Assembly: GCA_028533045.1 (NCBI GenBank)
Contig: JAQQAP010000030.1
Span: forward strand, 1-54,197
DNA from: Spirochaetales bacterium
Lineage (GTDB): Bacteria > Spirochaetota > Spirochaetia > DSM-2461
DNA: 54,197 nt
Direction: 5' to 3'
The translations under genes and the position numbers were made by a program. This document shows, one piece after another, positions 7,272 to 17,037 of this stretch. Below the pieces are notes generated by a model. It was not told the origin of the DNA. It did no database searches and saw nothing but the letters and a program-made list of their open reading frames with translations. The stretch's first letter is position 1; each line of letters starts with the position of its first letter.

Positions 7272-9569
7272 ATGGGGCGTCTTAAGTTATCCAAAAAACT
7301 CTACGAGAACATCAATATAGGGATGACCATACGTGACAAAAAAGGACGTATCAAAGCATCTAATAGAGCTGCGGAAGAACTTTTTTCCGAGCTTATTCCC
7401 CGTTTTAACGTCTCTTCCGATGAAGAAATAATTTCCCGGATGTTCGATGAAAAGGGTAATCCCTTTGAGCGAAGTCATTATCCTCCCTTTGAAGCATTGG
7501 CTTTGGGGGTCATTATTAAGGATCGTGAACTATCCTTTTATTCTCTGAGGGACGAGAGGAAGGTTTGGCTCAGAGTTACTTCTATTCCCCTTTACGGAAG
7601 ATTAGGTAAGGTGAGAACTGTTTTCTCCCTTTTTACCGATATTAGTGAGCGGAAAAGGATTGAAGAGGAGCTGCAGGAGAAACGAAAGCTTCTTTCTCTT
7701 GTTCTGGATAATATTCCCCAGTTTGTTTTTTGGAAGGATCGCGAATTGGTTTACCGCGGTTGTAACAGTAATTTTGCCAAAGCCGCCGGAATGGATGTTC
7801 CCGAAAATATTAATGGTAAAAGCGATTTTGACCTTGCCTGGAGCCGTGAACAGGCCGAGGCTTTTCGGCGGGATGACCGTTTTGTCATGGATACGGGAAT
7901 TGCCAAATACCATATAGAAGAGCCCCAACTTCAGTCGGATGGGAGAAATCGCTGGCTCGATACGAATAAGGTCCCTCTCAAGAATGAAGAAGGGCAAATT
8001 ATTGGTGTTCTGGGAACCTTTGAAGACATTACGGAGAGACTTAGGCTTCAGGAAGAGTTAAAACAGTTTCGGAACTATCTTCAGAAAATCATTAATTCCA
8101 TGCCTTCCGAGATAATCTGTGTGGATAGGGTAGGGGCTATTACCCTGTGGAACCGGGAGGCGGCCCTCCGTAACGGATTAAGTGAAGTGCAGGCTTTGCA
8201 AGGACGGCTTGAAGAGGAGGTCGTACGATTTCCCCAGCTCCCTTCCATGGTGAATGAGGTTCTTGAAAAAGGGCGTATGGTTAGGAAAGAGAGAATTCTT
8301 ATTGAAGAGGGGAAAAGGGAGACCTATTCTGATATTACTATTTTTCCTTTGACCGGGGAGGGAACCGACTCTCTGGGCGCTGTTATTCGTATAGACGATG
8401 TTACGGCAAATGTTAAGATGCAGGAGCAGCTTTTTCAATCTCAGAAAATGGATGCCCTGGGACAATTGAGCGGGGGAATGGCCCACGATTTTAACAATAT
8501 TTTGGGGGGGATATTCGGTGCTTCCGAACTGCTCCTGCAGGATGAAGACCTGGATGAGGTAAAAAAGAGCTATCTTTCCATTATAAAAGAGGCTTCCGAA
8601 CGGGCTCGGGATGTTATTATGAAACTTCTCACCTTTTCCCGTTCCGAGCGGGAAGAGCTGGCTCCCGTTAATGTTCATTCCCTTATCGGGGATTTGGTTG
8701 CCATTCTTCGCACTACCCTGGATAAGAGGGTTAAAATCAGTACCAATCTTGATTCGGAAGAGTGTACCATTCTTGGAAACGGTTCGGAACTGCAGACTGT
8801 TTTGATGAATATGGCCATAAATGCGGGCCATGCCATGCCCGAAGGGGGGGAACTGGCAATCTCCACTTCCCCTGTATACCTGGATGAAACATACTGTCGA
8901 AACAGTACTTTTGACCTTGAAAAAGGTGACTTTCTCCTTATTAAGATGGAAGATACGGGCTCGGGAATTCCTAAGGAGATTCTTTCCCGTATATTTGATC
9001 CCTTTTTCACTACCAAAGAGAGGGGAAAAGGTACCGGGTTGGGGCTCTCCGCCGCCTACGGATTAATAAAGCAGCTTAAAGGGGCTATTACCGTTTATAG
9101 TGAATGGGGGAAGGGGACTCAATTCTGTTTATACCTGCCTCTTGTTTCTGATCAGGAACTGGTGGAGAAAAATGTGGAAGGCGAACTCATCAGGGGGGGC
9201 GGAACTATTCTCATAGCGGAGGATGAAAAAAGTATCCGCATTCTTATGGAGGCCCTCTTAAGTGATTTGGGGTACGACGTACTGGTTGCGGAAGACGGTA
9301 TGGATGGTTTGAATCTCTATAAGGAGAGGAAGGAGGAGATTGTTCTGGTTATTACCGATATGATCATGCCCCGTATGAACGGGGCCGATCTCTTCCGGGC
9401 TCTTCGTGATATTGACGGGAATCTCCCCATTATCCTCGCTTCTGGATTCACCCATGAAGAGGAGTTGGAGAAATTACGCGGCGAAGGTTTGAACGGTTTT
9501 ATCAACAAACCCTACAATGGGGCGGCTCTGAGTCAGTTAATTGACCGTGTGTTAAATGAAAAAGTTTAA
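7272..9569 (+). CDS. hybrid histidine kinase with three PAS domains and a receiver
   Basis: The 765-residue protein has no obvious membrane segment. Three PAS-type domains (about residues 1-130, 138-262 and 268-390) precede a HisKA dimerisation domain with H405 in GGMAHDFNNILGG, a HATPase domain (NMAINAGHAMPEG, DTGSGIPKEILSRIFDPFFTTK, GTGLGLSA), and a C-terminal receiver with D696 in ITDMIMPRMNG. It is probably a cytoplasmic sensor that passes phosphate to an external relay, since no output domain or cognate regulator is adjacent. The signal is unknown. A GAAGGA site precedes the ATG. Confidence 0.93.
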   Translation: MGRLKLSKKLYENINIGMTIRDKKGRIKASNRAAEELFSELIPRFNVSSDEEIISRMFDEKGNPFERSHYPPFEALALGVIIKDRELSFYSLRDERKVWLRVTSIPLYGRLGKVRTVFSLFTDISERKRIEEELQEKRKLLSLVLDNIPQFVFWKDRELVYRGCNSNFAKAAGMDVPENINGKSDFDLAWSREQAEAFRRDDRFVMDTGIAKYHIEEPQLQSDGRNRWLDTNKVPLKNEEGQIIGVLGTFEDITERLRLQEELKQFRNYLQKIINSMPSEIICVDRVGAITLWNREAALRNGLSEVQALQGRLEEEVVRFPQLPSMVNEVLEKGRMVRKERILIEEGKRETYSDITIFPLTGEGTDSLGAVIRIDDVTANVKMQEQLFQSQKMDALGQLSGGMAHDFNNILGGIFGASELLLQDEDLDEVKKSYLSIIKEASERARDVIMKLLTFSRSEREELAPVNVHSLIGDLVAILRTTLDKRVKISTNLDSEECTILGNGSELQTVLMNMAINAGHAMPEGGELAISTSPVYLDETYCRNSTFDLEKGDFLLIKMEDTGSGIPKEILSRIFDPFFTTKERGKGTGLGLSAAYGLIKQLKGAITVYSEWGKGTQFCLYLPLVSDQELVEKNVEGELIRGGGTILIAEDEKSIRILMEALLSDLGYDVLVAEDGMDGLNLYKERKEEIVLVITDMIMPRMNGADLFRALRDIDGNLPIILASGFTHEEELEKLRGEGLNGFINKPYNGAALSQLIDRVLNEKV

Positions 9570-9620
9570 TATGGGGAAAATTCATAAAAAGTTAACAGGG
9601 TAATAGTTTTTTATAAAGAA

Positions 9621-11846
9621 ATGAGTATACTCTTAAATATGAGACGTCAACTTTTTCTCTTGGTCACAATTGGTCTTATCGTCCTGTTCTTTAGCTGGTC
9701 CCCTTTTAATCAGGGGCGGAACAGAGATGAGGTCGATCAATATTCAGATACAAAAGGAGAACTTCTCGTTCCCCAAAGAAATGTGGCCATTGCTGTTATG
9801 GAACTGGAAAAGAGTGGCCTGAGTTTTACCAGTCCCGATGATATTGATCTTCTAAGAGAGCTGCAAAGAGATTTTAGCGGGCTTGAAGGAATTTCCCGGG
9901 TAGAGTCAATTCTGAATGCTTCCCGTGTTATTTCCCTGTATGATGATATTATTGTCCAGCGCGCCATTCCGGCAGAAGGGGTGGACAGGGCCTACCTGGA
10001 ACAGCTCTCCCTTGAGTTGGCTGACTTTCCCGAGCTCTCCCCCTACATCAACGAAAAGAGAGACGCCTTACTCTTCTATCTCTATTATGGAAATAAAACA
10101 CCTTCCCGCCAAATCCACCTGGGTTTAAAAGAGGTTCAGAAAAAATGGGCGGACCGGCTCAGTTTTGAATATACCGGGCGAGGGCCTATTATTGCGGAAA
10201 CGGAATCCCTTCTTACCGGGGATATTGCTCTCTTTTTTCCGGTCCTGGTGGTTATGGTTATCGCCGTATTCTCTTTTTTTCGTAACTGGCGGGCTACGGG
10301 GGTATCCCTTTTTATCATTTTCCTTTCCCTTCTCTTTTCCTATGGCTTTGTCCATTTTGCCGGTATATCCGATTCGCCGCTTATCCTTTTAATACCCGTA
10401 TTCGGGCTGGGGCTTTTAAGCGATTATCTTATTCACTTCTTTTATCATCAGTTTTATACTCCCCGCCCGGAGGACAGGAAGAATATCAAGTCGGTATTGC
10501 TTTTTCCTCTCTCCCTGACGGCCCTTTCTACTTTGACCGGATTTCTGTCTCTTAGTCTGATTAACGGCTCCGGCCATATTCAACTGGCTTTGATTATCAG
10601 TATGGCCGTTCTTGTCACCTGGCTGGGGGTTTTCCTCTGGCTGGACTGTAGTCATTATCCCGTTCATAAGGGGAGCCTGCTTCCCCGTTTTCAGGCTCTT
10701 CAGGTGCGTATTTTTACTCTCCTAGCCCGTTTTAGAGTTGTTATTTTCCTTTTTATTCTGGCGGCGCTTGTATGGGGGGGGATTCAGCTTTTCAATTTGA
10801 CCATCGAGCCCTATCCCATCCAGCAGCTTCCCGAGTCCACCACTATCAAAAAAGCGGACTTGCGCATTAACGAAGATTTTTACGGCAGTACGCCCTTTTT
10901 CCTTGAGATCGATACGGGAGAAACGAACGGTATTCTTAAAAAAGAGACAATTCTGGCTATTGATGGGATTCATAAAACCATGTCCCGGGGAAATAGGGGC
11001 TACGCCTTTTCTCTGCTCACGGTCCTTAAGCGGATGAATTATTACTTCATGGGCGATGAGGAGTCGTTCATGACCACCAATGAGTTTGACGACTTCTATG
11101 ATGCCCTTATTGAGCAATATCTGTTGTACTACTCATCCAGTGTGGATCCTCTGGAATATGAATCGTTGTTGGACAGCTCTCTTAGGGTTTTCTCAATCAA
11201 AGGATTGATTTATTACGGGACATCGGAAGATTTAAGCCGATTTTACCATACTATTGAGGAAGTTCGGGAGGACTTGCCGGAAGGCTGGACTCTCAGCGTT
11301 CACGGAATGGTCAGTCAGCTGGAAGAGGAAAGGAATAATCTCAGGCAGAACTGGGTGCTCTCCTTTCTCTTCGGCAGCTTCCTTATTTTTGTTACGGTCC
11401 TGTTTTTTTACAGGAAAATATCTCTGGCCCTGTTGAGCCTGATTCCCGGGGGGATAAGCATGATTATCTCCTTTGGTATTATTGGTACTGCCGGATTGAG
11501 TGTGGACTCCTTTTCCATTATTTTTGTGGCAATCATCACCGGTTTGGTCATAGATTACAGCATTCATACTCTGGTCGCTTTGGATAAAATGGGACGGGTT
11601 TACTCTCTGGAGAAGGGGTTTTCCGCTGTATTCGGTTATAGTGGGGTTCCCATTTTTCTGAGTTTCCTTACTTCTCTTCTTTCCTTTTCCGTTCTCTTTT
11701 TCTCGTCCTTCAAGGGTGCCCGGAATCTGGGATTCCTTTTGATGAGTTCACTTATACTGTCTTACTTTTTCAGCCTCTATCTGATACCATTAATCATCCT
11801 TCCCATTCGTTTAAAAAAGGAGAAAGAAAACGATGAAGAAAATTAG
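9621..11846 (+). CDS. MMPL/RND-superfamily exporter
   Basis: The 741-residue protein has the RND layout: an N-terminal helix (RRQLFLLVTIGLIVLFF), a periplasmic domain, a block of helices (about 200-350), a second single helix and periplasmic domain (about 370-580), and a final block of helices (585-730). Such proteins move lipids or other hydrophobic cargo out of the inner membrane. The next two genes encode a LolA-like carrier and an outer-membrane barrel, and the stop overlaps the following start, so this is the pump of a three-part envelope system. The start could instead be the ATG at 9639, which has TATACT 7 nt upstream; neither start has a ribosome site. Confidence 0.88.
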   Translation: MSILLNMRRQLFLLVTIGLIVLFFSWSPFNQGRNRDEVDQYSDTKGELLVPQRNVAIAVMELEKSGLSFTSPDDIDLLRELQRDFSGLEGISRVESILNASRVISLYDDIIVQRAIPAEGVDRAYLEQLSLELADFPELSPYINEKRDALLFYLYYGNKTPSRQIHLGLKEVQKKWADRLSFEYTGRGPIIAETESLLTGDIALFFPVLVVMVIAVFSFFRNWRATGVSLFIIFLSLLFSYGFVHFAGISDSPLILLIPVFGLGLLSDYLIHFFYHQFYTPRPEDRKNIKSVLLFPLSLTALSTLTGFLSLSLINGSGHIQLALIISMAVLVTWLGVFLWLDCSHYPVHKGSLLPRFQALQVRIFTLLARFRVVIFLFILAALVWGGIQLFNLTIEPYPIQQLPESTTIKKADLRINEDFYGSTPFFLEIDTGETNGILKKETILAIDGIHKTMSRGNRGYAFSLLTVLKRMNYYFMGDEESFMTTNEFDDFYDALIEQYLLYYSSSVDPLEYESLLDSSLRVFSIKGLIYYGTSEDLSRFYHTIEEVREDLPEGWTLSVHGMVSQLEEERNNLRQNWVLSFLFGSFLIFVTVLFFYRKISLALLSLIPGGISMIISFGIIGTAGLSVDSFSIIFVAIITGLVIDYSIHTLVALDKMGRVYSLEKGFSAVFGYSGVPIFLSFLTSLLSFSVLFFSSFKGARNLGFLLMSSLILSYFFSLYLIPLIILPIRLKKEKENDEEN

Positions 11847-12609
11847 TCTGTTATTTTTGGGCCTCTCTTTATTGGTCCCTTTAAGCGCCATCACAGTGGA
11901 TGAGCTTTTGTATAATTTCGATAGATCTCTGAACGTTCCCTCTATTCAAGGGGAATTTCATGTAACCCTTATCTCTCAAAAAGGGGATGAAAGGGAAATT
12001 AAAGCCCGGATCTACCAGAAGAAAGTGGATGATAATCAGGAAAACCGTCTTTTTCTCTTTGATTTTCCCGCCACCGTACGGGGAACGGGCCTACTTCTTC
12101 ACTCCTATTTTGATGAGCGGGATAACAGCATGTGGATTTACCTTCCTGCGGTTAAAAGAATTAAACGGATCGCTCTGGAGAGTTCCGGCGGCGGTTACTT
12201 CATGGGATCTGACTTCACCTACCGGGATCTCGTTAGCAATGACAGAAAGGACATGGAATTTGAGATTCTGGAAGAAACCGTAATGGATGGGGTGGACTGC
12301 TATGTCATCAAGTCCCAGGGGAAAACCGATCTTATCCGGCAGGATATGGGCTATTCCTCCACCATCAGTTATCACAGGAAGGATAATTTTATGCTTCACA
12401 GGCGGGAATTCTATGATTTGAGCGGGGACCTTGAGAAGATTTACCGAGCCGAAGGGTTTTTGGACTTGTCTCCCGCCATATATCCCACCGATATCTCCAT
12501 GACCAATGTGCAAACCGGGCATAAGTCGGTAATCAAGATTCTTGATGCCAGCACGGAAGAAATTCCGGACCGCATTTTTACCACCCGTTATCTGGAAGGA
12601 AAAAGATAG
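11833..12609 (+). CDS. LolA-like outer-membrane lipoprotein-sorting protein
   Basis: The 258-residue protein has a signal peptide (MKKISLLFLGLSLLVPLSA) and the half-barrel pattern of the LolA_like family that accompanies MMPL exporters: RLFLFDFPATVRGTGLLLHSY, MWIYLPAVKRIKRI, and SGGGYFMGSDFTYRDL. It would carry a lipid or lipoprotein across the periplasm from the preceding exporter. An AAGGAG site lies in the end of the exporter gene and the two genes overlap by 14 bp. The downstream barrel gene begins directly after its stop codon. Confidence 0.87.
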   Translation: MKKISLLFLGLSLLVPLSAITVDELLYNFDRSLNVPSIQGEFHVTLISQKGDEREIKARIYQKKVDDNQENRLFLFDFPATVRGTGLLLHSYFDERDNSMWIYLPAVKRIKRIALESSGGGYFMGSDFTYRDLVSNDRKDMEFEILEETVMDGVDCYVIKSQGKTDLIRQDMGYSSTISYHRKDNFMLHRREFYDLSGDLEKIYRAEGFLDLSPAIYPTDISMTNVQTGHKSVIKILDASTEEIPDRIFTTRYLEGKR

Positions 12610-13884
12610 ATGTCTGCCCGAATCGGTTTTGTTATATTGATTTTTGCTTTTCTTCTTCCCGGAGTCTATTCGGAGGAGTTTCAATTTACCGGATTCTGGG
12701 ATTACTTTGGGGGAATTGAGCCCTCAGAAGGTTATGAAAATCTGGAAAGCCGTGTCTATATGAATCCTTCCTATTCGGGCTATTCCGATTCGCTGGGGCT
12801 GGAGTGGTACCTTTCGGCAGAGCTTTTTGTTTATCCCATAGGAGACCGGGAGTGTAGTGACCCTTCTGAAATCCTCGATGAGGCCTACCTTTTTTTGCCT
12901 GCCGGGAATTTTGACTTTATTTTGGGGCAGAAGCTGATTACCTATGGCTTTTCCGACCTGTACAGTCCTATGAACATCCTTCACAGCACTAATCGGGCAC
13001 CTCTTAGTCTGGATGAAACCTACGACGCCCGTCGGGCGGATCCTCTTTTTCAGGCTACCTATTATCCCACCTTTTACGATACCCTGGAGTTCACCGTCGT
13101 ACCGGTGACCCGACCGGACAAGGAGCAGTACGATTCGGTTTACCTTGAGGAGACCGATGATTGGGTCATTTGGTCCGATGATGACTGGATTTATGACGGG
13201 GCTCCCTCCCTTTTCTTTTGCTACACCCGTTACGGGGAGAGAGTGGATTGGCAGTTTCTCTATGGGAACTATCTGGACCAGACCCCGGATTTTGAGATCT
13301 CCTCCATAGATACTTCGGCCTCGTCGGAGCTGACCTGCGAGTATAACCGCAAGCAGACCTTCGGGGCGGCCTATTCCACCGGAGTGGGAAGTATGACTCT
13401 TTCCCAGGAGTTTGCCTTTACCCTAACGGAAAACTGGGACGGTAGCGATATAGGCGGCCAGTATTCGGACATTACCGTCAACACCCAGCTCCTGTCCAAT
13501 CTTCCCTGGGGAATTCTTTCCCAAACCTGGCTTGTCTACTCCTATTTCTTTAATTTTGATGAGTATGACAGTGCCGCCGACAGTTACGCCAACGACTACC
13601 TGGCCGAGGTGATTCAGCAGTTCCACATTCAGCCTTACGAGCACATAGCCTTCATTGTGGAGCATATGGAAAGAACTTTCTTTCGGGATCGCATGAAAGT
13701 CCAGTTGAATGCCGCTCTTCTTTATCCCGATATTTATGTGGCGCCTCGTATGTCCTGGAGCCTAACCGACTATTGGGCCTTTGAGACGGGAGCCGATGTC
13801 ATTCTGGCCGATCCGGTGGATCAGGATTTAAGACGGAACCCCAATGACGATAACTTTTACGTAAGGATTATTCACCGCTATTAA
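12610..13884 (+). CDS. outer-membrane beta-barrel protein of the MMPL/LolA-like cluster
   Basis: The 424-residue protein starts with a signal peptide (about residues 1-21, ending GVYS-EE). The mature part has alternating hydrophobic strands rich in Tyr, Trp and Phe and ends in the aromatic strand NFYVRIIHRY, as barrels do. It resembles the DUF1302-like porin-type proteins found beside MMPL exporters. It probably forms the outer-membrane end of the transport path. The start codon abuts the stop of the LolA-like gene, so it is in the same operon. Confidence 0.75.
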   Translation: MSARIGFVILIFAFLLPGVYSEEFQFTGFWDYFGGIEPSEGYENLESRVYMNPSYSGYSDSLGLEWYLSAELFVYPIGDRECSDPSEILDEAYLFLPAGNFDFILGQKLITYGFSDLYSPMNILHSTNRAPLSLDETYDARRADPLFQATYYPTFYDTLEFTVVPVTRPDKEQYDSVYLEETDDWVIWSDDDWIYDGAPSLFFCYTRYGERVDWQFLYGNYLDQTPDFEISSIDTSASSELTCEYNRKQTFGAAYSTGVGSMTLSQEFAFTLTENWDGSDIGGQYSDITVNTQLLSNLPWGILSQTWLVYSYFFNFDEYDSAADSYANDYLAEVIQQFHIQPYEHIAFIVEHMERTFFRDRMKVQLNAALLYPDIYVAPRMSWSLTDYWAFETGADVILADPVDQDLRRNPNDDNFYVRIIHRY

Positions 13885-13892
13885 TTTTTTCA

Positions 13893-13922
13893 CTGGCAAT
13901 AGGTTTTTCTATGAACTATAAT
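13893..13922 (+). promoter_or_regulatory. promoter of the Cys-rich PAS kinase
   Basis: CTGGCA (13893-13898) and a consensus TATAAT (13917-13922) are 18 bp apart. The start of transcription would fall near 13929, giving a leader of about 12 nt before the ATG at 13941. Confidence 0.5.
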
Positions 13923-13940
13923 TATATTTACGGATAATTC

Positions 13941-15086
13941 ATGGAAATGGAAGAACTCAATAAATTGGACACCTATTTTGCCTCCCCCGAACGTACGGAC
14001 AGGGATACTCTCTATCTGGAGTTGGATGAAGTAACGAACAATCCCGTTATGGACACTCTGCTCCATTCTGTGGGGGGATTATTGGCCGTAGTTGATGAGA
14101 ACAGACAGATTGTTTCTGTTAACCGCTCCCTGGCAGAGACTCTTAATATTCAGGATATTGAAGATGTCATTGGCTTAAGGCCCGGAGAAGCTCTGAATTG
14201 TAACTTTGCCAAAGAGGGGCCCAACGGATGCGGTACGGGCAAGTTCTGCTCCTCCTGCGGGGCGGCTGTGGCTATTGTTACGAGCCTGGGATCGGAAAAG
14301 GATGTGGAACGAAATTGCTATATCGAAACGGGAGAAGGGGAACTGAAAAACAATTTGGCTTTTCAGGTTCGGGCCCATCCCGTAAAAATAGAAAAACGTA
14401 AGTATGTTGTGCTGTTTCTGCAGGATATTACCCGGCAGGAGCAGAGAGCGTCCCTTGAAAGAACTTTCTTTCATGATATCAACAACCTGCTTCAGGGGCT
14501 TAGTTCGGCCAGTGAGATGCTTTCCGATATTCACAGGGATGATAAACTTATTGATTTGGTATCCCATGCGTCCCGTATGCTTGTCAAGGAAGTGGAGATT
14601 CAGCGATATCTTTTGAATAACGATAGTCTGGATTGCCATATGTACTGCCAGTCCATAAAGCTCTGTGAGCTCCTGGAAGAGCTGGAGACCTTTTTCTCCT
14701 ATAATCCTCTTATTCAGGATCGGCATCTTCTCATCTCTTCGGATAATCCCGAACGTATACTTAAAACCGATATGGCCCTGGTCATTCGTATTCTGAGCAA
14801 CATGATAACTAATGCCCTCGAAGCAACCGATCTAAACGGTGCCGTAAGCCTTTGGACCGAAGAGGAGGAGGACAAAATCTGCTTTTTCGTTCATAACAAT
14901 AGGTTTATTTCCGAAGAGGTGGCCCTGAAAATCTTTCATAAGAATCACACCACTAAGTCTGAAGTCGGCCGAGGGTTGGGGACTTTTTCCATGAAATTGC
15001 TCGGAGAGAAAATTCTGGGTGGTAAGGTTGAATTTGTCACTTCTCCCGAAAGGGGAACGGTCTTCTCTTTTACCCTTCCTCTTTAA
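13941..15086 (+). CDS. PAS sensor histidine kinase with a four-cysteine motif
   Basis: The 381-residue soluble kinase has a PAS domain (about residues 35-165), a short HisKA-like helix with H178 in FFHDINNLLQG, and a HATPase domain (NMITNALEAT, GRGLGTFSMKLLGEK). Within the PAS domain, Cys 87, 97, 103 and 106 form the cluster GCGTGKFCSSCG plus an upstream Cys. The same Cys-rich PAS variant occurs in many bacterial kinases, where a redox or metal signal is plausible but, as far as I know, not established. No response regulator is adjacent. A second possible start is the ATG at 13947. Confidence 0.88.
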   Translation: MEMEELNKLDTYFASPERTDRDTLYLELDEVTNNPVMDTLLHSVGGLLAVVDENRQIVSVNRSLAETLNIQDIEDVIGLRPGEALNCNFAKEGPNGCGTGKFCSSCGAAVAIVTSLGSEKDVERNCYIETGEGELKNNLAFQVRAHPVKIEKRKYVVLFLQDITRQEQRASLERTFFHDINNLLQGLSSASEMLSDIHRDDKLIDLVSHASRMLVKEVEIQRYLLNNDSLDCHMYCQSIKLCELLEELETFFSYNPLIQDRHLLISSDNPERILKTDMALVIRILSNMITNALEATDLNGAVSLWTEEEEDKICFFVHNNRFISEEVALKIFHKNHTTKSEVGRGLGTFSMKLLGEKILGGKVEFVTSPERGTVFSFTLPL

Positions 15087-15105
15087 AGACAAATCTTCAA
15101 TCAAC

Positions 15106-15134
15106 TTGCCTCACCGTCGCTAAAAAGGTAAGAT
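15106..15134 (+). promoter_or_regulatory. promoter of the EamA transporter, predicted leaderless
   Basis: TTGCCT (15106-15111), a 17-bp spacer and TAAGAT (15129-15134) end only 5 nt before the ATG at 15140. Confidence 0.45.
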
Positions 15135-15139
15135 AGGGC

Positions 15140-16015
15140 ATGAAAAAGAGCGTTCTTACCTATGATTTACTATTACTGTTAACCTCTCTTATCTGGGGCT
15201 CCACTTTTGTCGCCCAAAGAGTGGGAATGGACCATATCGGTCCCTTTACCTATAACGCGGTCCGGTTTTTCATAGGACCCCTTTCACTGGTACCTCTTAT
15301 TGCAAGGCGCTGGCAAAAAATGCCCGCCGAACATAAAAAAGCCAAGCCCTATCTCGTGAGCGGAGTGGTCGCGGGAATCGTTGTTTTCACCGCTTCTACC
15401 TTGCAGCAGATTGGTCTGGTTTACACCACCGCAGGAAATGCCGGTTTTATTACCGGTTTTTATGTCGTACTTGTTCCCATTTTGGGATATTTCCTGGGAC
15501 ATTCCATAGGATTGTCCCGCTGGGGAGCGGCTCTTTTGGCTCTGGGGGGATTATATTTTCTTTCCGTCACCGATGGACTCACCATGGGAAAGGGGGACCT
15601 CTATGTTTTGGCCAGCTCTTTATTTTGGGCTCTCCACATTATTGTGGTGGACCGGGGAGCGGCTAAACTGGATGCCTTGATTTTCTCGTTCATTCAGTTT
15701 GTCCTTTGCGGCCTGTTTAGTTTGGCGGGAGCTTTAATTTTCGAAACACCCACCTGGCCGGGGATATTTGATGCTACCATTCCCATTCTTTACGGAGGTA
15801 TTTTGTCTGTTGGTGTGGCCTATACCCTTCAAGTTGTGGCGCAAAAACACGTTCCCCCGGCCCATGCGGTAATCATTTTGTCCATGGAAGGGGCTTTTGC
15901 CGCCTTAACCGGTGCCCTGGTGTTGTCCGAAGTACTTACTCTCCGCCAGCTCCTGGGCTGCGGCCTCATGCTTGCGGGAATGTTGCTTTCCCAATTATCG
16001 AGGAGAAAAGAATAA
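15140..16015 (+). CDS. EamA/DMT-family transporter
   Basis: The 291-residue protein has ten predicted membrane helices in two EamA repeats. The first begins LLLLTSLIWGSTFVAQRVGMDHIGPFTYNAVRFFIG and the second near residue 155 (LYVLASSLFWALHIIVVDR). Drug/metabolite transporters of this type export amino acids or other small metabolites; the substrate cannot be read from sequence. The stop codon lies one base before the lipoate ligase start, so the two are co-transcribed. Confidence 0.92.
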   Translation: MKKSVLTYDLLLLLTSLIWGSTFVAQRVGMDHIGPFTYNAVRFFIGPLSLVPLIARRWQKMPAEHKKAKPYLVSGVVAGIVVFTASTLQQIGLVYTTAGNAGFITGFYVVLVPILGYFLGHSIGLSRWGAALLALGGLYFLSVTDGLTMGKGDLYVLASSLFWALHIIVVDRGAAKLDALIFSFIQFVLCGLFSLAGALIFETPTWPGIFDATIPILYGGILSVGVAYTLQVVAQKHVPPAHAVIILSMEGAFAALTGALVLSEVLTLRQLLGCGLMLAGMLLSQLSRRKE

Positions 16016-16016
16016 T

Positions 16017-17033
16017 ATGGAAGCCATGAATCTTTATCTTTCTGACGTATATGAACCCTGGTTTAATCTTGCCGTGGAGGATTGGATTTTTACCAGGATG
16101 GATCCCTCCGTGCCCACCCTCTATCTTTGGCGCAACAAAGACACCGTTGTAATAGGCCGTTACCAGAATCCCTGGACCGAATGCCGCCTGGATGATATGA
16201 AAAAGGACGATGTTTACCTGGCCCGCCGTCAGAGTGGGGGAGGCGCCGTCTATCACGATCTTAACAATACGAACTTTACCTTCCTGGCCGGGGTGGACGA
16301 CTACTCCCCGGAGGTGGGATTCGGCCTGATTACCAGAGCCCTCAACTCGTTTGGGATTGAGGGAGAGGTCTCCGGGAGAAACGATCTCATCGTCACCCGG
16401 GAGGGGGAGCCGCGTAAGTTCTCCGGTAGTGCCTTTCGAAAGCTGACTGACCGAGCCTTCCACCACGGGACTCTTCTCATTAATTCCGATCTGACCCGCT
16501 TGAATAACTACCTCACCCCCCCTAAGAAAAAACTCGAGGCCAAGGGCATTAAGTCCGTACGGAGCCGGGTCATTAACCTGGCCGAGCTGAATGATAAAAT
16601 CAACCATGAAGATCTCTGCCGGGAAATCAGCGGGGAGTTTCAGAAGGCTTTTAACCTTCCCCTTAAGACGGTCACCATAAACAGGGAATTCATGGAAGAC
16701 AAAGAGGGCTTTAAGGAAATCTATGAGAAATTGAAGTCTTCCCAATGGCTTTACGGCAATACACCCCCTTTTACCCATAAATTCGAAGAGCGCCTTTCCC
16801 TCGGCCAGTTTGAGATGCTTCTGGATGTGAAAAAGGGGATTATTCAGTCCGCCCTCATCTATACGGACTCCCTTTTTCCCGATCTCATTCGAGATCTTCA
16901 ACAGGAGTTGACCGGGAAGGACTACAGGACGGAAGACGTCTCGGCCTCCCTCAATAAACTCACCGCTTCCTACCCGGAGAGAAAGGATATGCTGGAAGAG
17001 CTGGGGACTTTCCTCATGAAGGAGATGGACTAG
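16017..17033 (+). CDS. lplA: lipoate-protein ligase A
   Basis: With the start at 16017 the protein has 338 residues, the same as the E. coli two-domain enzyme. The large domain has the lipoate-AMP motif RRQSGGGAVYHD and the following NFTF strand; the C-terminal accessory domain (about 250-338) is present. It attaches free lipoate to the E2 and GcvH subunits of 2-oxoacid dehydrogenases and the glycine cleavage system. The frame is open upstream, but an AGGAG site at 16001-16005 and the family N terminus (MNLYLSDVYEPWFNLAVEDWI) support this start, one base after the EamA stop. Confidence 0.94.
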   Translation: MEAMNLYLSDVYEPWFNLAVEDWIFTRMDPSVPTLYLWRNKDTVVIGRYQNPWTECRLDDMKKDDVYLARRQSGGGAVYHDLNNTNFTFLAGVDDYSPEVGFGLITRALNSFGIEGEVSGRNDLIVTREGEPRKFSGSAFRKLTDRAFHHGTLLINSDLTRLNNYLTPPKKKLEAKGIKSVRSRVINLAELNDKINHEDLCREISGEFQKAFNLPLKTVTINREFMEDKEGFKEIYEKLKSSQWLYGNTPPFTHKFEERLSLGQFEMLLDVKKGIIQSALIYTDSLFPDLIRDLQQELTGKDYRTEDVSASLNKLTASYPERKDMLEELGTFLMKEMD

Positions 17034-17037
17034 TTTT

